Below, piece by piece: positions 63,992 through 64,000 of a DNA stretch of 64,000 bases. Position 1 is the stretch's first letter. Every line of letters starts with the position of its first letter. The notes beneath the pieces were generated by a model that did not search any database, had not been told where the DNA came from, and was given only the letters and a program-made list of their open reading frames with translations. This DNA comes from Serratia entomophila (GTDB taxonomy: Bacteria; Pseudomonadota; Gammaproteobacteria; Enterobacterales; Enterobacteriaceae). The stretch is taken from positions 3,224,001 to 3,288,000 of the forward strand of contig NZ_CP082787.1 of assembly GCF_021462285.1 (NCBI RefSeq), written 5' to 3'. The translations under genes were made by a program, and so were the position numbers.

Positions 63992-64000
63992 CTCTATTCT

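Overview
The window is GC-rich enterobacterial chromosome that looks like Serratia, most likely the S. marcescens group. This rests on gene content and on close protein resemblance to Escherichia and Klebsiella families, not on a search. There is no phage, integrase, insertion sequence, rRNA or CRISPR array. Two identical tRNA-Asn(GUU) genes lie about 25 kb apart in the same orientation.

Left part (0-14.5 kb). A Fur-boxed isochorismate synthase gene (entC) and the phosphopantetheinyl transferase gene entD belong to a catecholate siderophore locus that continues off the left edge. Next come a periplasmic glucose-1-phosphatase (agp) and a complete anaerobic citrate fermentation operon read leftward, citC-citD-citE-citF-citX-citG-citT. 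Divergent from it is a CitB/DpiA response regulator with no sensor kinase beside it, followed by a solitary lacZ.

Middle part (14.5-39.6 kb, between the tRNA-Asn genes). This is a patchwork of accessory metabolism and efflux: MFS pumps with neighbouring LysR regulators, alpha/beta hydrolases, hchA, katG with an OxyR-like site, nitronate monooxygenase, a hydrolase-DoxX-MFS operon, sotB, a beta-hydroxylase-fold protein and a full branched-chain amino acid ABC operon (livK-H-M-G-F order).

After the second tRNA-Asn (39.7-47.3 kb). A more AT-rich pair, mesX-mesD, encodes a folate-independent methionine synthase system and is preceded by a perfect MetR-type site. It is followed by an HxlR regulator with a divergent NADP-binding oxidoreductase, then a citrate/proton symporter with an orphan ModA-like binding protein and a LysR regulator.

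Right part (47.3-61.5 kb) is the most notable region. It carries genes for a bacterial sphingolipid (ceramide-type) pathway: fatty acyl-AMP ligase, extended SDR, acyl carrier protein and serine-palmitoyltransferase-type enzyme in one tight operon. A divergent GNAT-like gene (YghO family, candidate ceramide synthase) and a DgkA paralogue lie on the other side. Then follow three paralogous P-loop kinase-like proteins (YghT/S/R type), a polysaccharide-type flippase (YghQ), an unknown helical protein, a YtfJ-like thioredoxin-fold protein and a second LptF/LptG-like permease pair. E. coli K-12 keeps only what seems to be a remnant of this locus (yghO, yghQRST). I infer that the locus makes, modifies and exports an unusual envelope lipid.

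The window ends with a probable phospholipase effector and ankyrin-repeat lipoprotein immunity pair of type VI secretion type.
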